NCBI RefSeq assembly: GCF_900113665.1
Contig: NZ_FOQD01000023.1
Location: 1-64,000, forward strand
Direction of reading: 5' to 3'
Length of the DNA: 64,000 bases
Source: Planctomicrobium piriforme
Lineage (GTDB): Bacteria > Planctomycetota > Planctomycetia > Planctomycetales > Planctomycetaceae
Part shown: positions 54,767 to 62,565 of the stretch, piece after piece
Layout of the letters: every line of letters starts with the position of its first letter
Numbering within the stretch: the stretch's first letter is position 1
The notes under the pieces: generated by a model
Told to the model about the DNA's origin: nothing
The model's input: the letters and a program-made list of their open reading frames with translations, nothing else
The model's database searches: none
Translations under genes and position numbers: made by a program

Positions 54767-55825
54767 ATGGAAATCATGTCGATGCGGGCACTGGTGACGG
54801 GGGGGGGCGGGTTCCTGGGGCGATACATCGTCGAGCAACTGCAGGCGCGGGGGGATCAGGTTCGGATCTTTGCGCGGGGCTCTTATCCTGAGCTGGAGCA
54901 ATCAGGCGTCGAAGTGCATCAGGGAGACCTGCGCGATGCCGCGGCGGTGAACTCCGCCGTGCAGGGAATGGACGCCGTCTTTCATGTCGCGGCGGTGCCT
55001 GGCATCTGGGGACCGTGGTCGAAGTATTACGAGATCAACACGCTCGGCACGCGGCATGTGATTGCCGCTTGTCTGGCCCAGCGCGTGCCGCGACTCGTTT
55101 ACACCAGTTCACCGAGCGTCGTCTACGACGGTCATGCACACCTGAACGCGGACGAGTCGCTGCCGTACCCTGCCAGCTACCTGTGCTATTATCCCCACTC
55201 GAAAGCGATTGCCGAACAGGAAGTCCTGACCGCCAATGGGCAACAAGGGCTGCTCACCGTTTCGCTGCGGCCGCACCTCATCTGGGGCCCGCGGGACAAT
55301 CATCTCATCCCACGACTGGTGCAACGCGCTCAGGCGGGGCGTCTGGTGCGGATCGGGGATGGCAGCAATTTGATTTCGATGTCCTACGTCGAGAACGCTG
55401 CTGCTGCGCATCTGCAGGCACACGACGCACTGACCACGACTCAGGCGTGTGCCGGTCAGGCGTATTTCATCAACGAGCCAGAACCAGTGCGGCTCTGGGA
55501 CTGGGTGAATGAGATTCTAGTACTGGGAAATCTGCCGCCGGTGCGGCGCGCGCTGCCAGCGACGGCCGCCTGGGGTCTGGGGCTGATGTGTGAAGCAGTG
55601 TACAAGACGCTGGGACGAGAGTCCGAACCTCCGATGACCCGATTTCTGGCATCGCAGCTCAGCCAGTCCCACACCTATTCCGTCGCACGGGCACAGCGCG
55701 ACTTCGGGTACGCCCCGCAGATCGATTACGCGGAAGCGATGCGGCGTCTGAGGCCGCTGGTGAAGACTCTGACGGGGGACAAAAAAGAAAGCGACCCCGA
55801 CGCTTTGAAGCGTCCGGGTCGCTGA
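54767..55825 (+). CDS. NAD-dependent epimerase/3-beta-hydroxysteroid-dehydrogenase-like protein
   Basis: This 352-residue extended short-chain dehydrogenase has the NAD-binding LVTGGGGFLGRYIVEQL, the HVAAVPGIWGPW loop, LVYTSSPSVVYDG, and the catalytic Tyr-X3-Lys in CYYPHSKAIAEQ. It resembles sterol or OleD-type 3-ketoreductases more than sugar epimerases (HLIWGPRDNHLIPRL). Two further Met codons at positions 4 and 6 could be the start. The last 36 bp contain the hairpin that ends the convergent bfr transcript, so its C-terminal residues (KKESDPDALKRPGR) are dictated by the terminator. Confidence 0.8.
   Translation: MEIMSMRALVTGGGGFLGRYIVEQLQARGDQVRIFARGSYPELEQSGVEVHQGDLRDAAAVNSAVQGMDAVFHVAAVPGIWGPWSKYYEINTLGTRHVIAACLAQRVPRLVYTSSPSVVYDGHAHLNADESLPYPASYLCYYPHSKAIAEQEVLTANGQQGLLTVSLRPHLIWGPRDNHLIPRLVQRAQAGRLVRIGDGSNLISMSYVENAAAAHLQAHDALTTTQACAGQAYFINEPEPVRLWDWVNEILVLGNLPPVRRALPATAAWGLGLMCEAVYKTLGRESEPPMTRFLASQLSQSHTYSVARAQRDFGYAPQIDYAEAMRRLRPLVKTLTGDKKESDPDALKRPGR
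55790..55823 (-). terminator. Rho-independent terminator of bfr, inside the epimerase coding end
   Basis: AGCGACCCCGACGCT and AGCGTCCGGGTCGCT make a 15-bp stem with one mismatch and a TTGA loop. Read on the minus strand it is followed by TTCTTTTTTG. It lies 21 bp after the bfr stop codon and entirely within the last codons of the convergent epimerase gene. Confidence 0.88.
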
Positions 55826-55844
55826 ATGTCACCTGGAATTCAGG

Positions 55845-56330
55845 TCAGTGGTCGGTATTGCCTTCGCCGATCTGCGAGAGCATGTAGTTAGGCATGCCCA
55901 TCTTCGCGATCAGGTCGAGCTGGGCTTCGATCCAGTCGATGCTGTCTTCCGACTCGCGGATGATCTGCTCCATGATCTCGCGGCTGGCGGCGTCTTTGTC
56001 CTCACGGGCAATTTCGCAGCCTGCGTTGTAGGTCTTCGAGGCGTTCGTCTCGAGAGCCAGGGCGTTTTCCAGTTGCTCTTTCACATCGGCGCCGACGCGG
56101 ATCACGTCGTAACGGGCAATTTCCGGAACCCCTTCCAGGAAGATGATCCGGTCGATGAGCAGCTCCGCGTGCTTCATTTCATCGATCGACTCGTGGTAGT
56201 GGTGCTGGGCCAGCCGGATGAGGCCCCAGTTCTTGCACATTTTCGCCTGCACGAAATACTGGTTGATGGCCGTCAATTCGATTGTCAGGCCGGCATTCAA
56301 AGCATCGATAACGCGCTGGCTACCCTTCAT
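55845..56330 (-). CDS. bfr: Bacterioferritin
   Basis: This 161-residue ferritin-like iron-storage protein has the four-helix bundle and di-iron ligands: LTIELTAINQYFVQAKMC (Glu18-type), HYHESIDEMKHAELLIDR (Glu and His), and REIMEQIIRESEDSIDWIEA (Glu). The Met that ligates haem between subunits is likely in the second helix (DEMKHAE). It stores Fe and protects from oxidative damage. The ATG at 56330 gives the normal length; the open frame upstream is not family-like. Confidence 0.94.
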   Translation of the reverse strand: MKGSQRVIDALNAGLTIELTAINQYFVQAKMCKNWGLIRLAQHHYHESIDEMKHAELLIDRIIFLEGVPEIARYDVIRVGADVKEQLENALALETNASKTYNAGCEIAREDKDAASREIMEQIIRESEDSIDWIEAQLDLIAKMGMPNYMLSQIGEGNTDH

Positions 56331-56488
56331 ATTCCGTGCGACTCCACAATGTGTCTGTAAGATGTTGAAGCGAGTGAGCGTTGATTTTAGATGGCTGCAC
56401 GTCAATCAGCCACCTGCGGACGGCATTCGTCCGGGAATTCAACGGAATTGACACCCGATACGCGGCTGAGACGTGATCTCAGTCTTGA

Positions 56489-56605
56489 AGTTTTCAGTTT
56501 TCAGTCATCAGTTTTCAGTTCAGACCGGGCCGGGAATTGAAACACAAGTCGGGATCATTCCAGATGTTTCAAACTGATCACTGAAAACTGACGACCTGAA
56601 ACGAC
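56489..56605. repeat. CAGTTTTCAG palindromic repeat, copy 2
   Basis: TTTTCAGTCATCAGTTTTCA at the start and CACTGAAAACTGACGACC at the end form terminal inverted repeats of a 110-bp unit related to 63239-63346 and to the complement of 32828-32929. The rest of the gene-free stretch 56331-56659 is the bfr upstream region and shows no clear promoter. Confidence 0.8.
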
Positions 56606-56659
56606 TTTCAGCAGTCTGCCCTCCGAACCAGGCTTTTGCCCGAGAACTTCGTCGCCTCA

Positions 56660-57376
56660 ATGTGGACTTCTCTTCAAATTGCCGGACGGCCTGCGGATGT
56701 CTTTGTGCCGAAAGACCGCACTGCCGCGCCGGGTGCCGTCATTTTTCTGCACGGGCACGCAGCGGAATCGCTCGGGACGCATGAGGCGTTCACGCGGGCG
56801 TTTGAAACCTGGCAATTGCCCGTCGTCTGTCCGATGATTCCCGGCTGCTGGTGGCTGGATCGGGTGATGCCGCAGTTCGATGCCGTCCAGACGCCGCTCG
56901 ACTATGTCACGACCTCCATCGTGGACTGGGTGCGGACGGAATGGGGAATTGAACCTCCCCATGTGGCCCTGCTGGGAGTCAGCACCGGGGGACAGGGGGT
57001 GTTGCAGATCGCCTACCGGCAGGCGATGCGGTATCCGGTGGTCGCGGCAATTTCACCGGCGATCGATTTTGATCGCATTTACGGGCGGGGATTTGGGGTC
57101 GAGGATCTGTTTCCGGATGCCGAAACGGCGCGGCAAGAGACGGCGGTGTTGCGCATTCATCCTCTCAACTGGCCGAAGGCGCAGTTCTTCTGCAGCGATC
57201 CGCTCGACGCGAACTGGCACGAGGGAGCGCAGCGGCTGTCGAGCAAGCTGTCGTCGTCCGGCATTTTGCACACGAGTGACCTCACAACATCGCACGGCGG
57301 CCACGGCTGGCCGTACTTCGAGGCGATGGCCGAAACCGCGGTGGCGTTTGTGGCGAAGGGCCTCAAGCGGGTGTGA
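56660..57376 (+). CDS. Alpha/beta hydrolase (esterase-like)
   Basis: This 238-residue soluble alpha/beta hydrolase has GAVIFLHGHAAE as the oxyanion strand and VALLGVSTGGQGVLQIAYRQ with the nucleophile Ser in GVSTGG. The Asp is probably in FCSDPLDANWH and the catalytic His in TTSHGGHGWPYF. It resembles esterase D or acyl-peptide-type enzymes. The start at 56660 is chosen; an in-frame TTG eight codons earlier is possible. Confidence 0.8.
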   Translation: MWTSLQIAGRPADVFVPKDRTAAPGAVIFLHGHAAESLGTHEAFTRAFETWQLPVVCPMIPGCWWLDRVMPQFDAVQTPLDYVTTSIVDWVRTEWGIEPPHVALLGVSTGGQGVLQIAYRQAMRYPVVAAISPAIDFDRIYGRGFGVEDLFPDAETARQETAVLRIHPLNWPKAQFFCSDPLDANWHEGAQRLSSKLSSSGILHTSDLTTSHGGHGWPYFEAMAETAVAFVAKGLKRV

Positions 57377-57520
57377 TTTCGCGCCGTGCTCGTCGCAGCT
57401 TGCCTTAGGCGGACCAGCTGCGGATGATGAAAGTCGCCGTGCGGCACGACAGTCTGTTTGCCGTTGCGGCCCGATCACTTCTGCTGAAGATTTCTCCGCC
57501 TGAACTGGAAGAGGCCTCGC

Positions 57521-58732
57521 ATGTCCCGAGTCTGGATGTCGCTCGGAGTTCTCGCCGCGGCGCTGCATCTGTTTTCGCCTGCGGCCTTCGCCCAAAGTAC
57601 TCCGCCACAGGTGTACACGTCGAAATCGTTTCAGGTGATGACCGATCTGCCGCCTGATCAGGCCAAGGAGCTGATGGAGAAACTGGAGACGATGGTGAAA
57701 CTGGTCTCGGCGTACTACGGCAGCCCGTGCCGCAAGCCGATTCGGATGTACGTCGTCGACAAATTGTCGAACTGGCCGGCAGAAGAATTGCAGCAGATGC
57801 CGGCCGATGGTCAGGCGGCGATTCGCAACGGCGCCGGTGTGACGTTGACCACGACTCGCGGCATTCTGGGCGGCCCGAAGCTGGATGCGGATGCGGTCGT
57901 GTATGCGGTGGCGGATCACGGGACCGCACAACACGAAGCGGTGCATGCCTACTGCGGAATTACATTCGGCGAGACAGGCCCGGTCTGGTACTCCGAAGGG
58001 ATGGCGGAAGTCGGCCAGTATTTTCGACCGAATGAAAAGGGAGTCAACGCGGCCGACTACGTCATCGACTATCTGACGTCGCGGGCGCCGAAGCCGCTGA
58101 TGGAGATCGTGAACAACCCGCTCGAAACGACCGGCGACTCCTGGCAGAACTATGCGTGGCGCTGGGCGGTGTGTCATCTGCTGGGGTACAACACGAACTA
58201 CGCGCCGCGGTTCAAGCCGCTCGGACTCTCTCTGCTCGCTGGCAACGACACCAGTTTTCAAAATGTGTACGGCGCACAAATTCCAGAAATTGATTTCGAG
58301 TACAGATTGTTTTTGAAAAATCTCGCGCCGGGCTACCGCTGCGACCTCTGCAGTTGGGACTGGAACACGCGCTTCAAGGCGGTGACGGGTTCGACGCAAG
58401 TGGTCGCGAAGGTCGATGCGCAGCGCGGCTGGCAACCATCGCGCGGGCTCGTGAAGGCGAACACATCGTACCAGTCCGCAGCGACAGGAGAGTGGAGTAC
58501 GGCGCCAGGAGCTGATGCTGTTTCAGTCGCTGGTGATGCACAGGGTCACGGCACGCTGATGGGCATCGTGTTCGATGACTACGCGCTCAGTGAACCGTTC
58601 GTGATTGGGGACGCGAGGACGTTCACGGTTCCCAAAGATGGACAACTGTTTCTGCGCTGCCGCGACGACTGGGGCGCGATCGCCGACAACAAGGGAACGG
58701 TGTCGGTGCGGATCAAGCTGGCAGGCCAGTGA
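57521..58732 (+). CDS. Secreted gluzincin-type metallopeptidase-like protein
   Basis: This 403-residue protein has a signal peptide (about 1-24, ending AAFAQ). The zinc motif is HEAVH at residues 138-142, and the third ligand is probably Glu159 in WYSEGMAEV, as in MA-clan peptidases. Such proteins in planctomycetes are often annotated as DUF1570 domain proteins. The C-terminal part (about 305-403) is a beta-rich domain (TLMGIVFDDYALSEPFVIGD; VPKDGQLFLRCRD) of the LecA/PA-IL or galactose-binding kind. GAAGAGG precedes the ATG. Confidence 0.78.
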   Translation: MSRVWMSLGVLAAALHLFSPAAFAQSTPPQVYTSKSFQVMTDLPPDQAKELMEKLETMVKLVSAYYGSPCRKPIRMYVVDKLSNWPAEELQQMPADGQAAIRNGAGVTLTTTRGILGGPKLDADAVVYAVADHGTAQHEAVHAYCGITFGETGPVWYSEGMAEVGQYFRPNEKGVNAADYVIDYLTSRAPKPLMEIVNNPLETTGDSWQNYAWRWAVCHLLGYNTNYAPRFKPLGLSLLAGNDTSFQNVYGAQIPEIDFEYRLFLKNLAPGYRCDLCSWDWNTRFKAVTGSTQVVAKVDAQRGWQPSRGLVKANTSYQSAATGEWSTAPGADAVSVAGDAQGHGTLMGIVFDDYALSEPFVIGDARTFTVPKDGQLFLRCRDDWGAIADNKGTVSVRIKLAGQ

Positions 58733-58853
58733 AGCGGCTTTGCGGTCCCTCGCGGCCAAAGCGTTTGGTCAATGAAATTGCAGGGAATCAGGCGAGCAAG
58801 CGTGCGGCTCTGTGAGCAGGGGGCAGAGCGAAAAATCAGGCCATCAAAAGCAA

Positions 58854-58886
58854 AACGGGCAAACCGGTGTGACCGATTTGCCCGTT
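58854..58886 (-). terminator. Rho-independent terminator of the Lys/Ala-rich gene
   Basis: AACGGGCAAATCGGT and ACCGGTTTGCCCGTT on the minus strand pair over 15 bp with one G-U, with a 3-nt loop, and are followed by TTGCTTTTG. It lies 34 bp after the stop codon of the small gene. Confidence 0.82.
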
Positions 58887-58919
58887 GAGTTTCATGCAGC
58901 ACAGTTGCAAGCAACCGTG

Positions 58920-59027
58920 TTACATCTTCTTCTTGGTTGCCTTCTTCGGAGCTGCCTTTTTCTTGGCGGCCTTCTTCGGTGCAGCAGCCTTCTTGACAGC
59001 CTTCTTGGTCGCTTTTTTCTTGGCCAT
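58920..59027 (-). CDS. 35-residue Lys/Ala-rich (histone H1-like) protein
   Basis: The product starts MAKKKATKKAVKKAAAPKK and continues with KKAAPKKATKKK; all but a few residues are Lys, Ala, Pro or Thr. Such KKA/KKAAP tails occur in bacterial histone-H1-like proteins and at the ends of some ribosomal and HU proteins, where they bind DNA or RNA. Here the tail stands alone. An excellent AGGAGGAG Shine-Dalgarno sequence 6 nt before the ATG and the terminator downstream show that it is a true gene. It is too short for most gene finders. Confidence 0.85.
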   Translation of the reverse strand: MAKKKATKKAVKKAAAPKKAAKKKAAPKKATKKKM

Positions 59028-59091
59028 GGAAACTCCTCCTTCAAGAGTCACCTATTTGCGGAGGCCCTTCCCATGCTACCGGGCATATTGG

Positions 59092-59280
59092 TCAGACGCT
59101 TCCGCTCCTGCCGAACACCAATCCACCAACCGTGGTGAATGGCTTGCCGGAGTTCCAATCCTTTGGATCGCGATTCATTTTGATTCGATCCATCGAGTTG
59201 TTACGCCAGCAATGACTTGCGGCAAATAGTACGAAAACGACCAGTAGATGCAACCCAAATTTCTGTCGAATCGATGACAT
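59092..59280 (-). CDS. Possible small membrane or secreted protein
   Basis: This 62-codon frame starts MSSIRQKFGLHLLVVFVLF and has one hydrophobic stretch followed by a polar tail with Trp and Gly. It starts 17 bp after the stop of the preceding frame (59297-59647), which may be an operon. I see no family and no strong ribosome binding site. It could be spurious. Confidence 0.35.
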   Translation of the reverse strand: MSSIRQKFGLHLLVVFVLFAASHCWRNNSMDRIKMNRDPKDWNSGKPFTTVGGLVFGRSGSV

Positions 59281-59296
59281 GCGAGAAGTTTTTCGA

Positions 59297-59647
59297 TCAA
59301 TTCGAGACACTCCATTCTGCCGTTTTGATTTCGGCGATGAGCATCTCACACAGCATCAGCAGCGCTGCAGCATCGTTGTTGCTCTCAGCGCTCAGCAGCA
59401 CGAGCGTGATCTCGCGCTGCCGCTCTGCAACACATGACCAGCATTGCAGAGCGGTCAATGAAACTTGCCTGTAGATGACAGGCGCGAGTTCTTCGAGATC
59501 CCACAACGTCGAAACGCACAACAGCGTTTCACCGCAGAATTCCTGCAGTGAAACGCTGTTCGCATGCATGACGAGAAGGGCTCTCGACTGACTGGCTCCG
59601 CAGGCCCTGCGAAAGTGTGAACAGACTCCTTCCTCTTTCATTCGCAT
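59297..59647 (-). CDS. Hypothetical protein, doubtful
   Basis: This 116-codon frame has helical stretches (SLTALQCWSCVAERQREITL, AAALLMLCEMLIAEIKTAEW) and an unusually high Cys content (about seven). Its base usage differs from neighbours, with less G/C at third positions. The family is not recognised. It may be a real lineage-specific gene together with the next small frame, or chance. Confidence 0.4.
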   Translation of the reverse strand: MRMKEEGVCSHFRRACGASQSRALLVMHANSVSLQEFCGETLLCVSTLWDLEELAPVIYRQVSLTALQCWSCVAERQREITLVLLSAESNNDAAALLMLCEMLIAEIKTAEWSVSN

Positions 59648-59676
59648 TGGTCACATGTCATCTCAACAGCGCGCGA

Positions 59677-60579
59677 TCAGCGAGTGAGGATCCAGATGTT
59701 GCGGTAGCGCACGGGGTCGTTGTGGTCTTGCAGAAAGAGCGGTCCGAGATCGCTCGTCTCGGTGCGCAAAACCCCTCCCGGAGTTTGTTGAGGAAGTTCG
59801 AGATCTTGATGGATCACGACTCCATTGTGCTTCACAGTCGCCCGCGCGTTCGCAATTTTCTTTCCCGCGTCATCAAACTTCGCGGCCGTGAAGTCGATGT
59901 CGTACGTCTGCCAACTGAGCGGCGGGAAGGCCATGTTCATTGCCGGAGCAGAGGCCTTGTAGATGCCGCCACACTCATTGTCGGCAGTTTTCAGTCCAAA
60001 CGAATCGAGCATCTGTACTTCGTATCGGCCCTGCAGGTAGCAGCCGCTGTTGCCGCGCTTCTGCCCGCGCGCTTCGGGCATGTACGGCAACAGAAATTCG
60101 AGATGCAGCGTGAAGTCTCCGAACGTGTCGAGACTGGTTGCTCCCTGTTGCAGCAAACCGGTGTCAGTCATCTTCGTGCCCGGCTTCCAGTGCTTGTCAA
60201 ACGTCGACTGCGTGCCGTCGAACAGCACCACTGCATCGGACGGCGGCTGCAGGCCGAGCGTGGGGCTTTTGCGATCCGTCTTTTTCAGACCTTCCAGGCC
60301 TGATCCGATCTCTTCCCAGACGCCTTCCACCGCGGTCGGCGCGGCGCCGGTCCAGCCGTCCCCCGGCAGGCCGCCTGGAAAACTGACGGCCCGAAACTTG
60401 TGTTCTCCCAGCGCAACGACCTGAATTCCTTTGCCGTTGCCGACGTATTCCCCTTGTCGGGCAAAATCCGGATCGCGCCCGGCTTCTTCGACGGTGATGA
60501 AGACTGGCCCCTGAGCGGAGCAGGCTTGAACGGTCATCAGGCACCAGGCGGCGGTCCAGATTAAGGTGAGTCGCTTCAT
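59677..60579 (-). CDS. Secreted DUF1080 (3-keto-disaccharide hydrolase) protein
   Basis: This 300-residue protein has a signal peptide (about 1-21, ending QACSAQ). A short first region is followed by the DUF1080 domain (about 105-300): VLFDGTQSTFDKHW, GDFTLHLEFLLPYMPEARGQ, RGNSGCYLQGRYEVQMLDSF, GGIYKASAPAMNMA, PLSWQTYDIDF and YRNIWILTR. The fold is a concanavalin-type beta-sandwich, and some members hydrolyse 3-keto-glycosides. These proteins are very abundant in planctomycetes. AGAGGA precedes the ATG at 60579. Confidence 0.9.
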   Translation of the reverse strand: MKRLTLIWTAAWCLMTVQACSAQGPVFITVEEAGRDPDFARQGEYVGNGKGIQVVALGEHKFRAVSFPGGLPGDGWTGAAPTAVEGVWEEIGSGLEGLKKTDRKSPTLGLQPPSDAVVLFDGTQSTFDKHWKPGTKMTDTGLLQQGATSLDTFGDFTLHLEFLLPYMPEARGQKRGNSGCYLQGRYEVQMLDSFGLKTADNECGGIYKASAPAMNMAFPPLSWQTYDIDFTAAKFDDAGKKIANARATVKHNGVVIHQDLELPQQTPGGVLRTETSDLGPLFLQDHNDPVRYRNIWILTR

Positions 60580-60935
60580 CGTTGTGGTCCTCTGGCTGTT
60601 GGTCGAGGCATGTGGCGAAACAGATTCGATCACAGCGTCGATCGTAGTCCGGTTTGTTCCCGCCGCAAACCAGACGAGGGGCGACGGAAACGGCTGAAAC
60701 CGTCAAGGCGAGTTCCACCCACGCGGCGGTCCATGCGTCATTTTTTTGAAACGTCGGCAGAGCTTGCCGATTGCGCAGTTTGCGGGGTGCAGTTTGGGCA
60801 GGCAGTGGTGGTTGAATTCGCTGCAGTCGCAGTCGCTGCCGGTTGCGAGCGCGAGGGAATCCCCCGTCGCGCGAGTCGCGTTGACAGTGCTTGTGAACCG
60901 GCCATACAACCGGATGCATGCGAGGTGTGCATTCT
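60580..60935. other. Divergent region between the DUF1080 gene and the amidase gene
   Basis: These 356 bp contain no recognised gene. A good promoter for the amidase is at the right end (60881-60908). Confidence 0.45.
60881..60908 (+). promoter_or_regulatory. Promoter of the amidase gene
   Basis: Consensus TTGACA (60881-60886), 16 bp and CATACA (60903-60908). Transcription would start near 60915, which makes an ATG at 60918 nearly leaderless and supports the GTG at 60936 as the start. Confidence 0.6.
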
Positions 60936-61700
60936 GTGCTGACGCGAATTTCCATCTGGAGCCTGTTGGGCTGCCTGCTGGCTGCTGGCGTCGGTTGCGG
61001 ACAGGGTGACATGACGCCAACGAAGATCCAGACGCCGTCGATTCATGTGGCTCAAGAAGTTGCTTCGAAGCCGCCGCAATCGCCTGTCAGTGCATTCGCG
61101 CAGTGGCAGCCGGAAGCGCCGCTGGAGCCATGGAAATTTTTGATCCTGCATCACTCGGCGACCACCGAGGGAAGCGTCGAACGGATCGACGCGGAACATC
61201 GTCAACGAGTCGATGCCCAGGGCCGTCCCTGGCGAGGAATTGGTTATCACTTTGTGATCGGCAACGGTCACGGAATGGCGGATGGAGAAATCCAGCCGAC
61301 GTTTCGCTGGATCGATCAGCTCGAAGGAGCGCATGCCGGTCAACTGGAATTCAATCGTTACGGCATCGGCATCTGCCTGATCGGCAATTTCGATGAGGCG
61401 GGACCGAGTTCGGCCCAGATGCGGGCTGTGCGCGGTCTCGTGAAGACGCTGCAGCAGGAATTCAAACTGACGGACGAACACGTCCTGCGACATGGCGACC
61501 TGAAAGCGACCGCCTGTCCCGGGAAACTGTTTTCAATGGATTTGGTCGTGGGCGATACACCGGAACAGGAAGTTTCGGATCGTCACGGCCAGGTGAGCCG
61601 GGTCTCGCCGGTCTCACCATCACGCACGGAGGAATCACACGATGTTGCAACGGTACTACGATCTCAACGCGCCGCTCGGGGAAGCTCTGCCCAGTGGTGA
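60936..61700 (+). CDS. Secreted peptidoglycan amidase (PGRP / amidase_2 type)
   Basis: This protein of about 254 residues has a short lipoprotein- or signal-like N-terminus (SLLGC, then AAGVGC), a linker, and an amidase_2/PGRP domain (about 65-200). The zinc ligands by comparison with T7 lysozyme are His72 (LILHHSATT), His186 (RHGDLKATACPG) and Cys194. Tyr104 in GIGYHFVIGNG is also kept. It cleaves the bond between muramic acid and L-Ala. The GTG at 60936 has GAGG ten nt upstream; an ATG six codons earlier is possible. Its last 59 bp overlap the start of the next gene. Confidence 0.82.
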   Translation: MLTRISIWSLLGCLLAAGVGCGQGDMTPTKIQTPSIHVAQEVASKPPQSPVSAFAQWQPEAPLEPWKFLILHHSATTEGSVERIDAEHRQRVDAQGRPWRGIGYHFVIGNGHGMADGEIQPTFRWIDQLEGAHAGQLEFNRYGIGICLIGNFDEAGPSSAQMRAVRGLVKTLQQEFKLTDEHVLRHGDLKATACPGKLFSMDLVVGDTPEQEVSDRHGQVSRVSPVSPSRTEESHDVATVLRSQRAARGSSAQW

Positions 61701-62373
61701 CGGCTGCGAGACTCGCGGGCCTGGCGACGGCCTGAAGCTCGATCATCCCTGGCTCACCGGCCTGCCGGTGTTTGTGCCGGAGACGTACAGCCCGACCTAT
61801 CAATACCCGCTCGTGTGCGTGCTGCACGATCACGACCGCTCCGAGCGCGATTTGTGGCGCTGGTTCCCCGCAATCAGCGACCAGAACTATCTGGGGCTGG
61901 GTATCCGCGGCCCGTTCCCGGCGCGATCGGGCCTGCCCGGCCAGTATCGCTGGCGCGGCCAGCGTCCCGACGCCAGTTGGGGCGCGATCTCGGCGGCGAT
62001 CACCGATCTTACCCGTGAATACAGCGTGCATCCCGACCGCATTCTGCTGCTGGGTTCCGGCAACGGCGGCGTGATTGCCCTGCAGCAATACCTGCTGAGC
62101 CAGTTGGGTCAGGTGGATGCCGACTATCAGTTCGCCGGCGTCATCTGCGATCAACTGCCGGCCTGGTGGCCGCGACTGCTTCCTCCCGTTCCCAATGAAA
62201 TCGAAGGCCGCGTGCTGCTGCTCGACGGGTATGGCGAAGGGGAATCTTTCGCCGCCATCGACGCCCTCCGCGAAGCCGGCTGCAACCTGACCCTCCGCGA
62301 GAAATCAGACACTGCGCCGGAGAAACTCGTGAACCGCTGGATCATGTCGGCCATTTCGACGGCGATTTTCTAG
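61642..62373 (+). CDS. Alpha/beta-hydrolase-like protein without the nucleophile serine
   Basis: This 243-residue protein has the carboxylesterase/phospholipase pattern: FVPETYSPTYQYPLVCVLHD, LGLGIRGPF, a helix with ISAAITDLTREYSVHPDRI, and then LLLGSGNGGVIALQQYLL where true enzymes have G-(F/x)-S-Q-G-G. Gly140 replaces the nucleophile Ser, and the expected HG..D and C-terminal His motifs are also absent (VLLLDGYGEGESFAA). It is probably a pseudo-enzyme. It overlaps the amidase gene by 59 bp and has GAGG before its ATG, so the two are coupled. Confidence 0.7.
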   Translation: MLQRYYDLNAPLGEALPSGDGCETRGPGDGLKLDHPWLTGLPVFVPETYSPTYQYPLVCVLHDHDRSERDLWRWFPAISDQNYLGLGIRGPFPARSGLPGQYRWRGQRPDASWGAISAAITDLTREYSVHPDRILLLGSGNGGVIALQQYLLSQLGQVDADYQFAGVICDQLPAWWPRLLPPVPNEIEGRVLLLDGYGEGESFAAIDALREAGCNLTLREKSDTAPEKLVNRWIMSAISTAIF

Positions 62374-62387
62374 AGCAGTTTGCTCTA
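62371..62387 (+). terminator. Short hairpin at the end of the pseudo-hydrolase gene
   Basis: TAGAGCA and TGCTCTA make a 7-bp stem with a GTT loop, starting exactly at the stop codon. There is no T-run, so its role in termination is uncertain. Confidence 0.3.
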
Positions 62388-62525
62388 CCGGGTGCCCGCG
62401 TCGTACGCGGTCTCACCAATTGAACTGCTGAATGCCGCGGGGCAAGAACGTGCAATTCATTTCGCAAGTTGTCCTAGTGGGATACTCGACGCTGCTGGTG
62501 AAATCTGAGGAACCGTAATCTGACG

Positions 62526-62553
62526 AACCGTGGGCTAAGGCCCAGCGGCTGAT
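62526..62553 (+). repeat. 28-bp dispersed repeat (CCGTGGGCTAAGGCCC type), copy 2
   Basis: The 28 bp are identical to the reverse complement of 45639-45666. This copy ends 13 bp before the purN stop codon region, between the convergent pseudo-hydrolase and purN genes. Confidence 0.85.
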
Positions 62554-62565
62554 TGGTCTTTTGTT

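Noticed and set aside
54799..54812. Long G run as a slippage or frameshift site at the start of the epimerase gene
   Set aside because: The G run encodes the glycine-rich NAD-binding loop in frame; there is no sign of an alternative frame with protein-like sequence.
57053..58435. 460-codon minus-strand frame opposite the esterase and metallopeptidase genes
   Set aside because: Antisense of two better supported genes that show active-site motifs.
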